Shown here: in pieces, positions 26,376 to 34,389 of the stretch | How the letters are laid out: each line of letters starts with the position of its first letter | Numbering within the stretch: position 1 is the stretch's first letter | Origin: Laceyella sediminis | Lineage (GTDB): Bacteria > Bacillota > Bacilli > Thermoactinomycetales > Thermoactinomycetaceae | DNA: 64,000 bases | Assembly (NCBI RefSeq): GCF_003003125.1 | Contig: NZ_PVTZ01000001.1 | Location: forward strand, 434,001-498,000 | Reading direction: 5' to 3' | Notes under the pieces: model-generated | The model's database searches: none | Told to the model about the DNA's origin: nothing | Seen by the model: only the letters and a program-made list of their open reading frames with translations | Translations under genes and position numbers: made by a program

Positions 26376-26981
26376 TCACTCCTCCCGTTCTTCCCCAAAC
26401 TTCCTCACGACTTGCCACTCCGTTCCAGTACGTTCTACCAGCCAGCCTTGACCCGTCTGCAACTCCGGCTCCCAAAAAGACTCCCAATCGCGGCGAATCA
26501 TCCGCGCCCAAAACCATCGCATCGGCCCACCATGCGTCACAACGCAAACCGTCTCTCCACGATGCCGCTTGATCGCCTGCCGAACCCATGCCATCAAGCG
26601 CTGGTCCAGGTCACGTAGGGTTTCACCGTCTGGAGGAGCATGAAAAAAAGGATTTTCCAACCATTTGCCTACATGTTCGGGATCAGTGCCCATCAGTTCT
26701 TCATAGGTTCGCCCTTCCCAAGCGCCAAATGAGCACTCGCGCAGTGCCGGCGTGAAATGGATGGAAAGAGACGGGTGAGCCTCTTTGATGGCTTGCGCTG
26801 TTTCGGCGCATCGCTGCAGATCACTGGCATAGATGGCATCCAGCTTCAAATCCGCCAATTGGCTGGACAGTTGCAACGCTTGCTTCTTTCCAACCTCCGT
26901 CAACGGTTCATCCAGTTGTCCGCAGTATCTTTTGTCGCGATTGGCTTTCGTTTCCCCGTGCCGAATCCAAACCCATTTCAT
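26376..26981 (-). CDS. cobC: Histidine phosphatase, alpha-ribazole phosphatase type (CobC)
   Basis: 201 aa. Phosphoglycerate-mutase fold: WIRHGETKANRDKRYCG (catalytic His), SDLQRCAETAQAI, ECSFGAWEGRTYEEL and VTHGGPMRWFW. In this cluster it should dephosphorylate alpha-ribazole-5'-phosphate, or the cobalamin phosphate, before or after CobS. Overlaps cobS by 4 nt. Confidence 0.88.
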   Translation of the reverse strand: MKWVWIRHGETKANRDKRYCGQLDEPLTEVGKKQALQLSSQLADLKLDAIYASDLQRCAETAQAIKEAHPSLSIHFTPALRECSFGAWEGRTYEELMGTDPEHVGKWLENPFFHAPPDGETLRDLDQRLMAWVRQAIKRHRGETVCVVTHGGPMRWFWARMIRRDWESFWEPELQTGQGWLVERTGTEWQVVRKFGEEREE

Positions 26982-27724
26982 CCCAGTTTCACCCCCAACG
27001 TAAAAAAGAGCAATGCGGCGATTTCAGCCCCTTCAATCAAAGCCCCGTATATGTCGCCCGTGCAACCTCCCAACCGGCGAACCGCCGTTTTACCGAGGTA
27101 CCAGGTCAAAACGAACACAATGCCCAACAAGGCGATGCCTTCCCACTCCCACCACCAGATCAGGGGGAGAATGGTAAAAAAACTGGCCGCATTCATGCGC
27201 CGCAAAGTTAAGGATTCTTTCAAGCCGCTTCCCAATCCTTGCGCTTGGGCATAAGGAAACACGAAGATCGCCACAACGGCCGCAAAGCGCGCGAGCATTA
27301 CCGAACTAGCCCAAGCAAAAGCTCCGTTCCAGACATGGTACTGTAAGAGATAATACAATGTGGCCGTTTTCAACAACAGAGCGAGAACGCCGGCTAACAC
27401 TCCCATCGCTCCGACACGCGGATCTTTCATGATTTGGCGTGTGCGCTCGGGATCACGATTGGCCCCAAACCCATCGGCGGTATCCATCAGGCCATCCAAA
27501 TGTAATCCGCCAGTGAGATAAACCAAACATCCCACATCTAGTACCGCACGCACCATCTGCGGGAACCATCGGGCCACTAGCCAATCGAAACAGACCAACA
27601 ACAAACCCAATAGCGCCCCCACCACGGGATACCACATCGGACTGGTCCGATGATCTCCCAACAGCCATCGCCGCGGCATGGGCAATCGGGTCAAAAACGC
27701 AACTGCATGTGCAAAACCGCTCAT
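26978..27724 (-). CDS. cobS: Adenosylcobinamide-GDP ribazoletransferase (CobS)
   Basis: Integral membrane enzyme joining AdoCbi-GDP and alpha-ribazole. 248 aa, about six helices. Motifs: FLTRLPMPRRW, GLHLDGLMDTADGFGANRDPER (metal-binding Asp cluster), KDPRVGAMGV and GGCTGDIYGALIE. Start ATG 27724 overlaps the cobU TGA (ATGA). Confidence 0.94.
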   Translation of the reverse strand: MSGFAHAVAFLTRLPMPRRWLLGDHRTSPMWYPVVGALLGLLLVCFDWLVARWFPQMVRAVLDVGCLVYLTGGLHLDGLMDTADGFGANRDPERTRQIMKDPRVGAMGVLAGVLALLLKTATLYYLLQYHVWNGAFAWASSVMLARFAAVVAIFVFPYAQAQGLGSGLKESLTLRRMNAASFFTILPLIWWWEWEGIALLGIVFVLTWYLGKTAVRRLGGCTGDIYGALIEGAEIAALLFFTLGVKLG

Positions 27725-28269
27725 CCTTTCACTCTCCACGGCACACCAGATACGACAAACCACACTTCATCCGCCCGTAGTGCCACTTCCTGATTCACCC
27801 AGCCAAGCGCATCTTGGAAACACCGGCCAATCGGATGCATCGACACACCGCCTAAACCTACCTCATCGGTCACGATCACCGCATCTCGCGCCGCCAGACG
27901 GTCAAGCCAGGCATGCACATGCGATTCTACCTGCGCCAGCCTCCGGGAGCGCCAACGCGAAGGGTCTTCCCCTTCCGCGAGAGGTTCGCTCATTAACAGA
28001 TTGCTGACCCAAGCCGTAAGGCTGTCAACCAACAGTACGCTACCCGTGGGGATCTCTGTGATCACTCCCACCAAATCAAACGCTTCCTCCTTCACTTCCC
28101 ACTCTTTGGGCCGTTGCCGCTGATGGGCTATCACACGTGCCTTCATCTCATCGTCCACCACTTGGCTTGTTGCCAAATAGACGACCGGTTTCCCCTCTTT
28201 CACACACAACGATTCGGCGAAACGGCTTTTGCCAGAACGCACGCCGCCCGTTACCAATCGAATTCCCAT
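27721..28269 (-). CDS. cobU: Adenosylcobinamide kinase / guanylyltransferase (CobU)
   Basis: Phosphorylates then guanylylates adenosylcobinamide. 182 aa. P-loop TGGVRSGKSRFAESL, VYLATSQVVDDEM, VDSLTAWVSNLL and the family-typical VTDEVGLGGVSMHPIGR. ATG 28269 follows GGAGG closely; upstream in-frame codons belong to cobD. Confidence 0.94.
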   Translation of the reverse strand: MGIRLVTGGVRSGKSRFAESLCVKEGKPVVYLATSQVVDDEMKARVIAHQRQRPKEWEVKEEAFDLVGVITEIPTGSVLLVDSLTAWVSNLLMSEPLAEGEDPSRWRSRRLAQVESHVHAWLDRLAARDAVIVTDEVGLGGVSMHPIGRCFQDALGWVNQEVALRADEVWFVVSGVPWRVKG

Positions 28270-28279
28270 CGTTTCCTCC

Positions 28280-29392
28280 TCAATCCATGCATGACCGCAA
28301 AACAGCGAGCAGCCGGTCATTCTCTTCCGGTCTTTTGATGGCAATACGGAAATAATCATCCCCCAATGCTGGATAATTGGCGCAACTCCGGATCAGGACA
28401 CCTTGGCTGGCGCAGGCGTGTTGAAGTTGCCGCGCGTCAATCTTGCCGCCGTTGACCCTTCCCAACAGATAGTTGGCTTCGCTTGGGAAAAACGCCATTT
28501 CCGAAAACTGAGCCAATTCTCCAACCATCCGCGCGCGCTCTGGCTCAAGCCAGCGACGCACCGCCAACGCGTGCGCGCGATACACTTCCGGGCGCATCAC
28601 CTCTTCTCCCGCAATCTGCGCCAAGCCATTCACATTCCATGGCGTCCGCATCAAGCGCAACCGCGCGGCGACTTCAGGGGCGGCCACCGCATATCCCAAC
28701 CGCAGGCCGGGCAAAGCGAAGAATTTCGTCAAAGAGCGCAACACAATCACCTGTGGATGGGCAGAAATCAACCGCACCGCTGAACGTTCTTCACCATCGG
28801 CCACGAAATCGAGAAACGCCTCATCCACAATCAACCAAGTCTGCCACCGCTTCGCCCCTGCCGCCATCTTCTCCATTAGTCCGGCGGGGAGCAGATGGCC
28901 AGTGGGATTGTTCGGCGTCCCTACAAAGAGCGCATCCACTTCCTTCATCAATGCCTCCACCGCAGACGGCTCCGGCAGAAAACCTTCTTCCCAGCAAGTA
29001 TGAATGGAATGCACGGGTATTCCCCGCTTTGTGGCACTGTCCGCATATTCGGCAAAAGCGGGCTGAATCACGCCGACCTTCTGTGGCGACAAGGCCTGCA
29101 CCAACAAATCGATGAGTTCAGCCGCTCCATTACCCACGATCACCCCCTCGGCATCCATTTCGTGAAACTGGGCAATCATCCGCCGTAGCACGCGAGCGTC
29201 CGGATCGGGATAACGACTTAACACAGGGACCCCAGGCTCTCTGAGCGCCTGATTTAAAACATCCAACACACTGGACGGGGGGCCGTAAGGATATATGTTT
29301 GAACTGAAATCAAGCCATGCATTTTCTTCGATTGAGAACATCGCTTGGGCTGTGGCCAGATCCCCGCCGTGCCCAAAACGTTCGATCATCAT
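28280..29392 (-). CDS. cobD: Threonine-phosphate decarboxylase (CobD)
   Basis: PLP enzyme making (R)-1-amino-2-propanol phosphate for CbiB. 370 aa, class II aminotransferase fold: LDFSSNIYPYGPP, VGNGAAELIDLLVQ, FVGTPNNPTGHL, VDEAFLDF and the PLP lysine in SLTKFFALPGLRLGY. ATG 29392 has AAGG 6 nt upstream. First gene of the cobD-cobU-cobS-cobC-cbiZ-cbiB run. No cobalamin riboswitch signature is seen in its leader. Confidence 0.93.
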   Translation of the reverse strand: MMIERFGHGGDLATAQAMFSIEENAWLDFSSNIYPYGPPSSVLDVLNQALREPGVPVLSRYPDPDARVLRRMIAQFHEMDAEGVIVGNGAAELIDLLVQALSPQKVGVIQPAFAEYADSATKRGIPVHSIHTCWEEGFLPEPSAVEALMKEVDALFVGTPNNPTGHLLPAGLMEKMAAGAKRWQTWLIVDEAFLDFVADGEERSAVRLISAHPQVIVLRSLTKFFALPGLRLGYAVAAPEVAARLRLMRTPWNVNGLAQIAGEEVMRPEVYRAHALAVRRWLEPERARMVGELAQFSEMAFFPSEANYLLGRVNGGKIDARQLQHACASQGVLIRSCANYPALGDDYFRIAIKRPEENDRLLAVLRSCMD

Positions 29393-29510
29393 CTCTGTCC
29401 TTCCCTTCTCTTTTCCCTTCGTTAACCCCTTTTTTAACCTTGCGGTGACCTTTTCAAAGTCTGCCATTTCATCATAACACGCCAGACAGGCACGCTCAGC
29501 CCCATTTGTA

Positions 29511-29548
29511 AAAAAGCGCACTCTCACCATGGAAAGAATGCGCTTTTT
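29511..29548. repeat. Terminator-shaped hairpin upstream of cobD
   Basis: 10-bp stem aaaaagcgca / tgcgcttttt with an 18-nt loop. It lies between divergent starts (29392 minus, 29626 plus), about 120 nt before cobD, so it cannot end either neighbouring gene unless transcription begins further upstream. Confidence 0.6.
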
Positions 29549-29625
29549 TATAAAACCTCTTTAAAATGACGCTTGTCTTCGAATAAGATCAACAAAGACA
29601 CCTTTTCATCGTCAGGAGAATGCCT

Positions 29626-30042
29626 ATGGCTGACAACGTGCATTTTCGTTCACGTTTCTTCACCAAAGAAGAAATTCGTGAAAAAGAAGATTGGTTAAAC
29701 GAACATTTCAACCGCGGCTATGCCATTGCCACTCTCACCGAGTTGGAAACGGGTTATTTCGCTCATTTGATCCATGATCCTGCCCACCGCCTGCTCACCC
29801 GCGCCCGCTTCTTTTATCGGGGCATGGAAGAAAGCATGGATGCGTGGCTCACCTCAAAACACGAGGATGAATGGCAACATGACATCCATGCGGTAAATGA
29901 CGGATACTGGGTTGTGATCTATCGGCAAAATCCCGCCATCCCACTTCCCGCCTCCAAGCTGTTGTTGATACAATGCGTGGAGTTATGGTGGCTATGGCTG
30001 ATTGGCACCCTGTTCTTCGCCCTGCTCTATTTCACCAAGTGA
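29626..30042 (+). CDS. Hypothetical protein with C-terminal membrane segment
   Basis: 138 aa. Acidic/basic soluble part (FTKEEIREKEDWLNEHF, FYRGMEESMDAWLTSK) and one C-terminal helix (WWLWLIGTLFFALLYF). Family not recognised. ATG 29626 is 7 nt from GGAG. Its last 51 bp overlap the end of convergent cobT. Confidence 0.65.
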   Translation: MADNVHFRSRFFTKEEIREKEDWLNEHFNRGYAIATLTELETGYFAHLIHDPAHRLLTRARFFYRGMEESMDAWLTSKHEDEWQHDIHAVNDGYWVVIYRQNPAIPLPASKLLLIQCVELWWLWLIGTLFFALLYFTK

Positions 30043-31083
30043 CGGGTTTGGTTCAGGCAAACCCAGATCGGCGAAGGTGGCCATTTCCCTGGCCAATCCC
30101 ACAGCTGAATCAAACAGCGGAAAGCTGAGCGCTGCGCCGCTCGCTTCTCCCAACCGCATGCCGGCCGCAATGAGTGGCTCCAAACCCAATTCTTGCAACA
30201 GCACAGCATGAGCCGGTTCCACCGACAAATGGGAAGCAAATAACACGTCTTTGACCATCGGTTCTAATCTTACGGCAACGAGGGCGGCGGCGGTGGAAAT
30301 CAAACCATCCATCACCGCCGGCAATCCCTCTTGCGCCGCCCCCAAATAGCACCCTACCATGCCCGCAATTTCTAATCCACCCAGTTGAGCCAACACTTCG
30401 AGCGGACGACTAGGGTCGGGGCGATGAGTGGCAAGCGCCTGTTTGATCGCCTGTTGCTTTTTAGACAAACTTTCGTCGGAGACCCCCGTGCCGCGGCCAG
30501 TCAGGCGCTCCACCTCCAACCCGGTGAGCGCCGCGGTCAAAGCTGCCCCCGAAGTCGTATTGCCGATACCCATCTCACCAACAGCCAGCAGGCGCGTTCC
30601 TTCTGCCTTCAATCGGCGAACTACGTCCAGTCCGGCCTGAATGGCTTGCTCCGCTTCATTCAGGCTCATCGCCGGAGCAACCGTGAAATTAGCAGTGCCC
30701 TTGCGCACCCGTCTGTCCACTACGGGAATTGGCACTTCATCCAACAAACTCCCGACATCAACCACTCTCACTTCTGCTCCATGCTGGCGAGCTAGCACAT
30801 TGACCGCGGCTTTGCCTTTGGCGAAATTATGTATCATCAATCCAGTCACGGCCTGCGGATAGGCACTCACCCCTTCTTCCGCGATGCCATGATCCCCGCA
30901 CATGATGACAATCGCTTTTTGACCAATATCAGGATGCAATTGTCCAGTGATACCGGCTAGCCTAACATAGATCTGTTCCAACGCACCCAAGCTACCCAAC
31001 GGCTTGGTCAAATTGTCCACATGCCGCTTTGCTTGTCTCTGAACTTCTTCATGCAGTCGTTTGTGATTTATCTGACGCACCAC
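29992..31083 (-). CDS. cobT: Nicotinate-nucleotide:dimethylbenzimidazole phosphoribosyltransferase (CobT)
   Basis: Makes alpha-ribazole phosphate for the lower cobamide ligand. 363 aa. KPLGSLGALE, CGDHGIAEEGVSAYP, GEMGIGNTTSGAAL, GRGTGVSDE and the catalytic Glu region RLGEASGAAL. GTG 31083 (double GTG) follows a G-rich tract. Separated from the other cob genes by one opposite-strand gene. The C terminus (QGEEQGANQP) extends into the overlap. Confidence 0.93.
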   Translation of the reverse strand: MVRQINHKRLHEEVQRQAKRHVDNLTKPLGSLGALEQIYVRLAGITGQLHPDIGQKAIVIMCGDHGIAEEGVSAYPQAVTGLMIHNFAKGKAAVNVLARQHGAEVRVVDVGSLLDEVPIPVVDRRVRKGTANFTVAPAMSLNEAEQAIQAGLDVVRRLKAEGTRLLAVGEMGIGNTTSGAALTAALTGLEVERLTGRGTGVSDESLSKKQQAIKQALATHRPDPSRPLEVLAQLGGLEIAGMVGCYLGAAQEGLPAVMDGLISTAAALVAVRLEPMVKDVLFASHLSVEPAHAVLLQELGLEPLIAAGMRLGEASGAALSFPLFDSAVGLAREMATFADLGLPEPNPSLGEIEQGEEQGANQP

Positions 31084-31097
31084 GATGCCCCCCCTTT

Positions 31098-31892
31098 TTA
31101 TGTTCGCACCAGCTTGATGATCTCTGTCAACCGCTCGGGATGACAGGCGATCAGGGAAGCGTCGGGATCGATGCCGTCAAACGCTTTGCCCCCATAATCG
31201 ACGGTGACGGCTCCCGCTTCACGGGCCAGTAGCATTCCCGCATACATGTCGACTCCACCGGAACGGTAGACCACCATGGCGTCAATCTGCCCTTGTGCCA
31301 ACAAACTCCAAGCGATCCCAGGTGCCCAGAGGCGCAACACCCGCTTACACCGTTGTTCCAAGGCTTGGCGCAAAGCCAAAGAGCGTTCATCCCCCTGTAC
31401 ATGATGTCCCTGTACCCAGGCGACAGTGGGGCGCTTGAACGATTGGGGTGCGATGATTAGCGGTTTGCCGTTGACTGTTGCCCCTTCCCCTTTTACAGCA
31501 ACATACAACCGTTCTAAATGCGAATCATAAATGACTCCCAACACGGGCTCATCGCGATAAAAACAGGTGATGCACACCGCATACACCGGCAAGCCGATCG
31601 CATAGTTGTTGGTACCGTCCAGCGGATCGATCATCCAGGACCAATCGGGATCATCCCCACCTTGCCAGCCAAACTCCTCGCCCAAGATGCGGTGACTTGG
31701 AAACCGCTTCCTGATGACGGACACGATCCATTCTTCCGCTTGGCGGTCAATCTCCGTCACGATGTCACCGTATTCCCCTTTGGCTTCGATCTCCTTGTCG
31801 AGCAGAAAAGCTTCCTTCGCCAATTTCCCAGCCGCAACCGCCAATTCTTCGGCGGCCGCGCGCGCCTCACGCACCACTCGTTGCCACTCCAC
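31098..31892 (-). CDS. Inositol monophosphatase family protein
   Basis: 264 aa. Mg-dependent phosphatase: GDIVTEIDRQAEEWI, ILGEEFG (metal-binding Glu), MIDPLDGTNNYA (Asp pair) and SGGVDMYAGM. Substrate may be myo-inositol-1-P, fructose-1,6-bisphosphate or NADP-like. GTG 31892 has AGGAGG 7 nt upstream. The open frame continues upstream through repeat element B, but that part is not coding. Confidence 0.88.
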   Translation of the reverse strand: MEWQRVVREARAAAEELAVAAGKLAKEAFLLDKEIEAKGEYGDIVTEIDRQAEEWIVSVIRKRFPSHRILGEEFGWQGGDDPDWSWMIDPLDGTNNYAIGLPVYAVCITCFYRDEPVLGVIYDSHLERLYVAVKGEGATVNGKPLIIAPQSFKRPTVAWVQGHHVQGDERSLALRQALEQRCKRVLRLWAPGIAWSLLAQGQIDAMVVYRSGGVDMYAGMLLAREAGAVTVDYGGKAFDGIDPDASLIACHPERLTEIIKLVRT

Positions 31893-31965
31893 TTGATCGC
31901 CTCCTGTCAACAAACCGCTCACGCCTGACGGCGTTGTATCCAGCATACTAGAGTAAATTTTTCCA

Positions 31966-32102
31966 CTAGGGCGTGTCTGATGAATAGGCCAGCGGCTCCC
32001 AAACCATTTTCTCATTCGCTTCACTTGTGCATCGGCGCTCCTCGAGAAAAGGTTTTTCCGCCGCTTCTTCCCCACCAACTTGATTTGCCAGACACACCCT
32101 AG
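31966..32102. repeat. MITE-like inverted-repeat element B (137 bp)
   Basis: Ends ctagggcgtgtctgatgaat and the reverse complement of the right end (ctagggtgtgtctggcaaat) match at 15 or more of 20 positions. The left end lies upstream of the phosphatase gene; the right end directly abuts the yqgQ stop. No ORF inside. Shares GTGTCTG ends with element A. Confidence 0.65.
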
Positions 32103-32294
32103 TCAAGCTTGGCGCTGTTGGCTACTTTTTACTATCATCACGGCCATCCGGTATGTGTCCGCGTCGATCATCCCATACGATTTCATTTCCCGCAATTCAT
32201 CTAAGATCAACTCACAATCGCCGAGATGATCCCCGGTGTAAATGACGGTCCCGAATTGCTTCAATAGCTTGCGCACATCCGCGAACGTCCGCAT
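32103..32294 (-). CDS. yqgQ: YqgQ family protein
   Basis: 63 aa. Opens MRTFADVRKLLKQFGTVIY and continues TGDHLGDCELILDEL, matching Bacillus YqgQ. Small helical, nucleic-acid-binding in structural genomics reports as I recall; function unproven. ATG 32294 follows GGGAGGG. Confidence 0.85.
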   Translation of the reverse strand: MRTFADVRKLLKQFGTVIYTGDHLGDCELILDELREMKSYGMIDADTYRMAVMIVKSSQQRQA

Positions 32295-32351
32295 CAGATT
32301 CCCTCCCTTATGATACAATAGTTGCAACTCAATCATGAAAGGTGTGTCCCC

Positions 32352-32732
32352 ATGTACCGATCATCATTCATTCCCATCAAACGATTAGCCGGTCAATTGA
32401 TTTTGTCGCAACGTCACAACAATTGGGGAGCCACCTTGACAACCAAAGAGTTGATTTTTCAACGTCCCCATTTATCCTACCATATTTTTTTAGATGACAT
32501 TTTGGGCCTTGTCCCCTATCCCCTGCCAACCAACCAGCGCGGAACCCACTCGGTGGTCGGCTGGCTTGAGCCCAATCGGCACCGCGATTTTTACAAGCTA
32601 TCCGTCGCCCATCTTCATCTGGTCAACCGCCAAGGTGCGTTCACCCAAGATACCGCGGACTTGATCATTCCCCTCAACAGCCGTTTTATCCATTTTTTAA
32701 GCCAAGTGACCAATTTAACGCTGTTGCCATAA
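32352..32732 (+). CDS. Hypothetical protein (126 aa)
   Basis: Contains RLAGQLILSQRHNNWGATL and NSRFIHFLSQVTNLTLLP; mixed alpha/beta, no membrane segment. Unrecognised. ATG 32352 has AAAGGTG 7 nt upstream. Followed by a strong terminator. Confidence 0.6.
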   Translation: MYRSSFIPIKRLAGQLILSQRHNNWGATLTTKELIFQRPHLSYHIFLDDILGLVPYPLPTNQRGTHSVVGWLEPNRHRDFYKLSVAHLHLVNRQGAFTQDTADLIIPLNSRFIHFLSQVTNLTLLP

Positions 32733-32733
32733 T

Positions 32734-32775
32734 AAAAAGCCCCCCATGCCTGATGACGGAACGGGGGGCTTTTTG
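32734..32775. terminator. Bidirectional terminator
   Basis: 8-bp GC stem agcccccc / ggggggct flanked by A5 and T5, between convergent genes. Confidence 0.88.
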
Positions 32776-32783
32776 TTATGGGA

Positions 32784-33356
32784 TTATCCCTTCGACACGG
32801 GACGCAACGCGGGAATCGCGCGATACATCGCTTGCGCCACAATGGCACCGACCACAGCTTTGGCGATGTCGCCAGGCAGGAAAATCAACAGGCTTGCGCT
32901 CAACGTGCCCATGGTGAGGGGAAGGTTCAAGTAAGTGACCACCCAAGCGAATCCGATCGCATGTACCACTGCGACGCCTCCGACCAGGTGGGCCAAGATG
33001 AGCTGCCATAAGGCGATCTGCCTATGCCGCGCCATCTTCTGAACCATCCAACCAATCACGCAAACGGCCAACAGCCAACTGAAGACATACCCTCCGGTCG
33101 GCCCGACCAACTTGGCCAGCCCGCCTGTTCCTCCCGCCATGACTGGTGCCCCGGCCGCGGCGAGGCCAATGAACACCGCCATGCTGATAACGCCCCGCTT
33201 GGCGCCTATGAGAGAGCCTGCCAACATGACTACCAATGGTTGCAGGGTAATAGGAACCGGTCCTATCGGAATCTGAAATTGTCCGCTCACTGCCAACAAT
33301 GCCGTGAACAATGCAATCCATGTCATGTCACGCACGGTCTGCCTGTTTTTGTCCAT
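32784..33356 (-). CDS. bioY: Biotin transporter S component BioY
   Basis: Membrane substrate-binding subunit of the ECF biotin transporter. 190 aa, about six helices: ALFTALLAVSGQFQIPIG, PITLQPLVVMLAGSLIG, GGTGGLAKLVGPTGGY (family Gly-rich motif) and FLPGDIAKAVVGAIVA. Monocistronic; the ECF ATPase and EcfT genes are not in this window. The promoter overlaps an inverted repeat. Confidence 0.92.
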   Translation of the reverse strand: MDKNRQTVRDMTWIALFTALLAVSGQFQIPIGPVPITLQPLVVMLAGSLIGAKRGVISMAVFIGLAAAGAPVMAGGTGGLAKLVGPTGGYVFSWLLAVCVIGWMVQKMARHRQIALWQLILAHLVGGVAVVHAIGFAWVVTYLNLPLTMGTLSASLLIFLPGDIAKAVVGAIVAQAMYRAIPALRPVSKG

Positions 33357-33372
33357 CTTGCAGTCTCCTTAA

Positions 33373-33427
33373 TAATTGACTATAAAATCATTTTTAGATT
33401 ATAGCGTTCCGTTTATATTGTCAACTA
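33373..33427 (-). promoter_or_regulatory. bioY promoter with flanking inverted repeat
   Basis: TTGACA (33419-33424) and TATAAT (33398-33403) separated by 15 bp. Related half-sites TARTTGACWATA lie at both sides (33373-33384 and 33413-33427, inverted). This is not the classic BirA box, but an operator is plausible. Confidence 0.5.
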
Positions 33428-33588
33428 ATTAGTCATTCTCCGTTTACAAATAAACCTCACTTCTCCTCTCCGTGTGCCATCCCCATGCCAATTGGTTCGC
33501 CTGTTTCCGGGCAGGCGCCTTGTCAGCGCGCAGGCGCGGAACATAAGATATCCCATCCAGGTCAACAAGTGCTGAGGAGTGACCTTCT

Positions 33589-34305
33589 TTGAACCATGAC
33601 AATCCGCGTGCGTACACGCACAAATTTCGACTTGCTGCCCATCACCCCGCCAATCTCTTTGTATCCGTCGCCCGCCGTATCAAAAGCGGTGTCGTAGCAA
33701 TTGAAACCATGGAGGAGCAAAGAGGCCTCTCCCTGCAAAGCGCGGTCTTGGGCATGCTGTTTCCCGAACTCGCCAAGCCGGTTAACCGGTCGCGCCAATT
33801 CGGTTCGGGTTTCATCATTCATCCGTCCGGTTATGTCTTGACCAATCAGCATGTGATCGAACGCACGTCGGAAATCCGGGTCAAAGTGGACGGAGTCAAG
33901 CGCACCTTGCCCGCCACTGTGGTTTGGTCCCACCCGGACAAGGACATTGCTGTATTGAAGATTCAACCACCGCGGCCCTTAAAGTCGCTTACTTTGGGAT
34001 CTTCCGAAGCGACCCAAGTGGGAGAATGGGTGCTAGCCATGGGCAATCCGATGGGTCTGGAACAAAGCGTCACCGTCGGGGTGATCAGCGGCAAAAATCG
34101 TCCCCTCCACATCAATGGCTTGCACTATGACAACGTCATTCAGACCGATGCCGCCATCAATCCCGGCAACAGCGGAGGGCCATTGGTCAACATCTTAGGC
34201 GAAGTGATCGGTATCAACACCCTGATTATTTTTCCCTCGCAGAGCTTGGGGTTTGCGATCCCCATTGAAGATGTGTTGGCCGACATCCGACGTTTCTTGC
34301 CGTGA
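33589..34305 (+). CDS. Trypsin-like (HtrA-type) serine protease, no anchor or PDZ
   Basis: 238 aa. Catalytic triad visible: His in LTNQHVIERT, Asp in HPDKDIAVLK, Ser in INPGNSGGPLVN. It ends after the protease domain (FAIPIEDVLADIRRFLP) with no PDZ domain, and no signal peptide or membrane segment precedes it, so it should be cytosolic. TTG 33589 has GGAGTGA 6 nt upstream. Confidence 0.9.
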   Translation: MNHDNPRAYTHKFRLAAHHPANLFVSVARRIKSGVVAIETMEEQRGLSLQSAVLGMLFPELAKPVNRSRQFGSGFIIHPSGYVLTNQHVIERTSEIRVKVDGVKRTLPATVVWSHPDKDIAVLKIQPPRPLKSLTLGSSEATQVGEWVLAMGNPMGLEQSVTVGVISGKNRPLHINGLHYDNVIQTDAAINPGNSGGPLVNILGEVIGINTLIIFPSQSLGFAIPIEDVLADIRRFLP

Positions 34306-34317
34306 CCGCAAATGCGA

Positions 34318-34357
34318 CAAACCACCTCGGCATATGCCGGGTGGTTTGCGTTTGTCT
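34318..34357. terminator. Terminator between protease gene and sat
   Basis: Outer stem caaaccacc / ggtggtttg enclosing a palindrome cggcatatgccg, followed by T-rich sequence on the plus strand. Confidence 0.75.
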
Positions 34358-34389
34358 TCCAATTGATTTCGTTGTTCGGATTTGCTTGT

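Noticed and set aside
29393-29625. Cobalamin riboswitch upstream of cobD
   Set aside because: No conserved B12-box sequence found on the minus strand.
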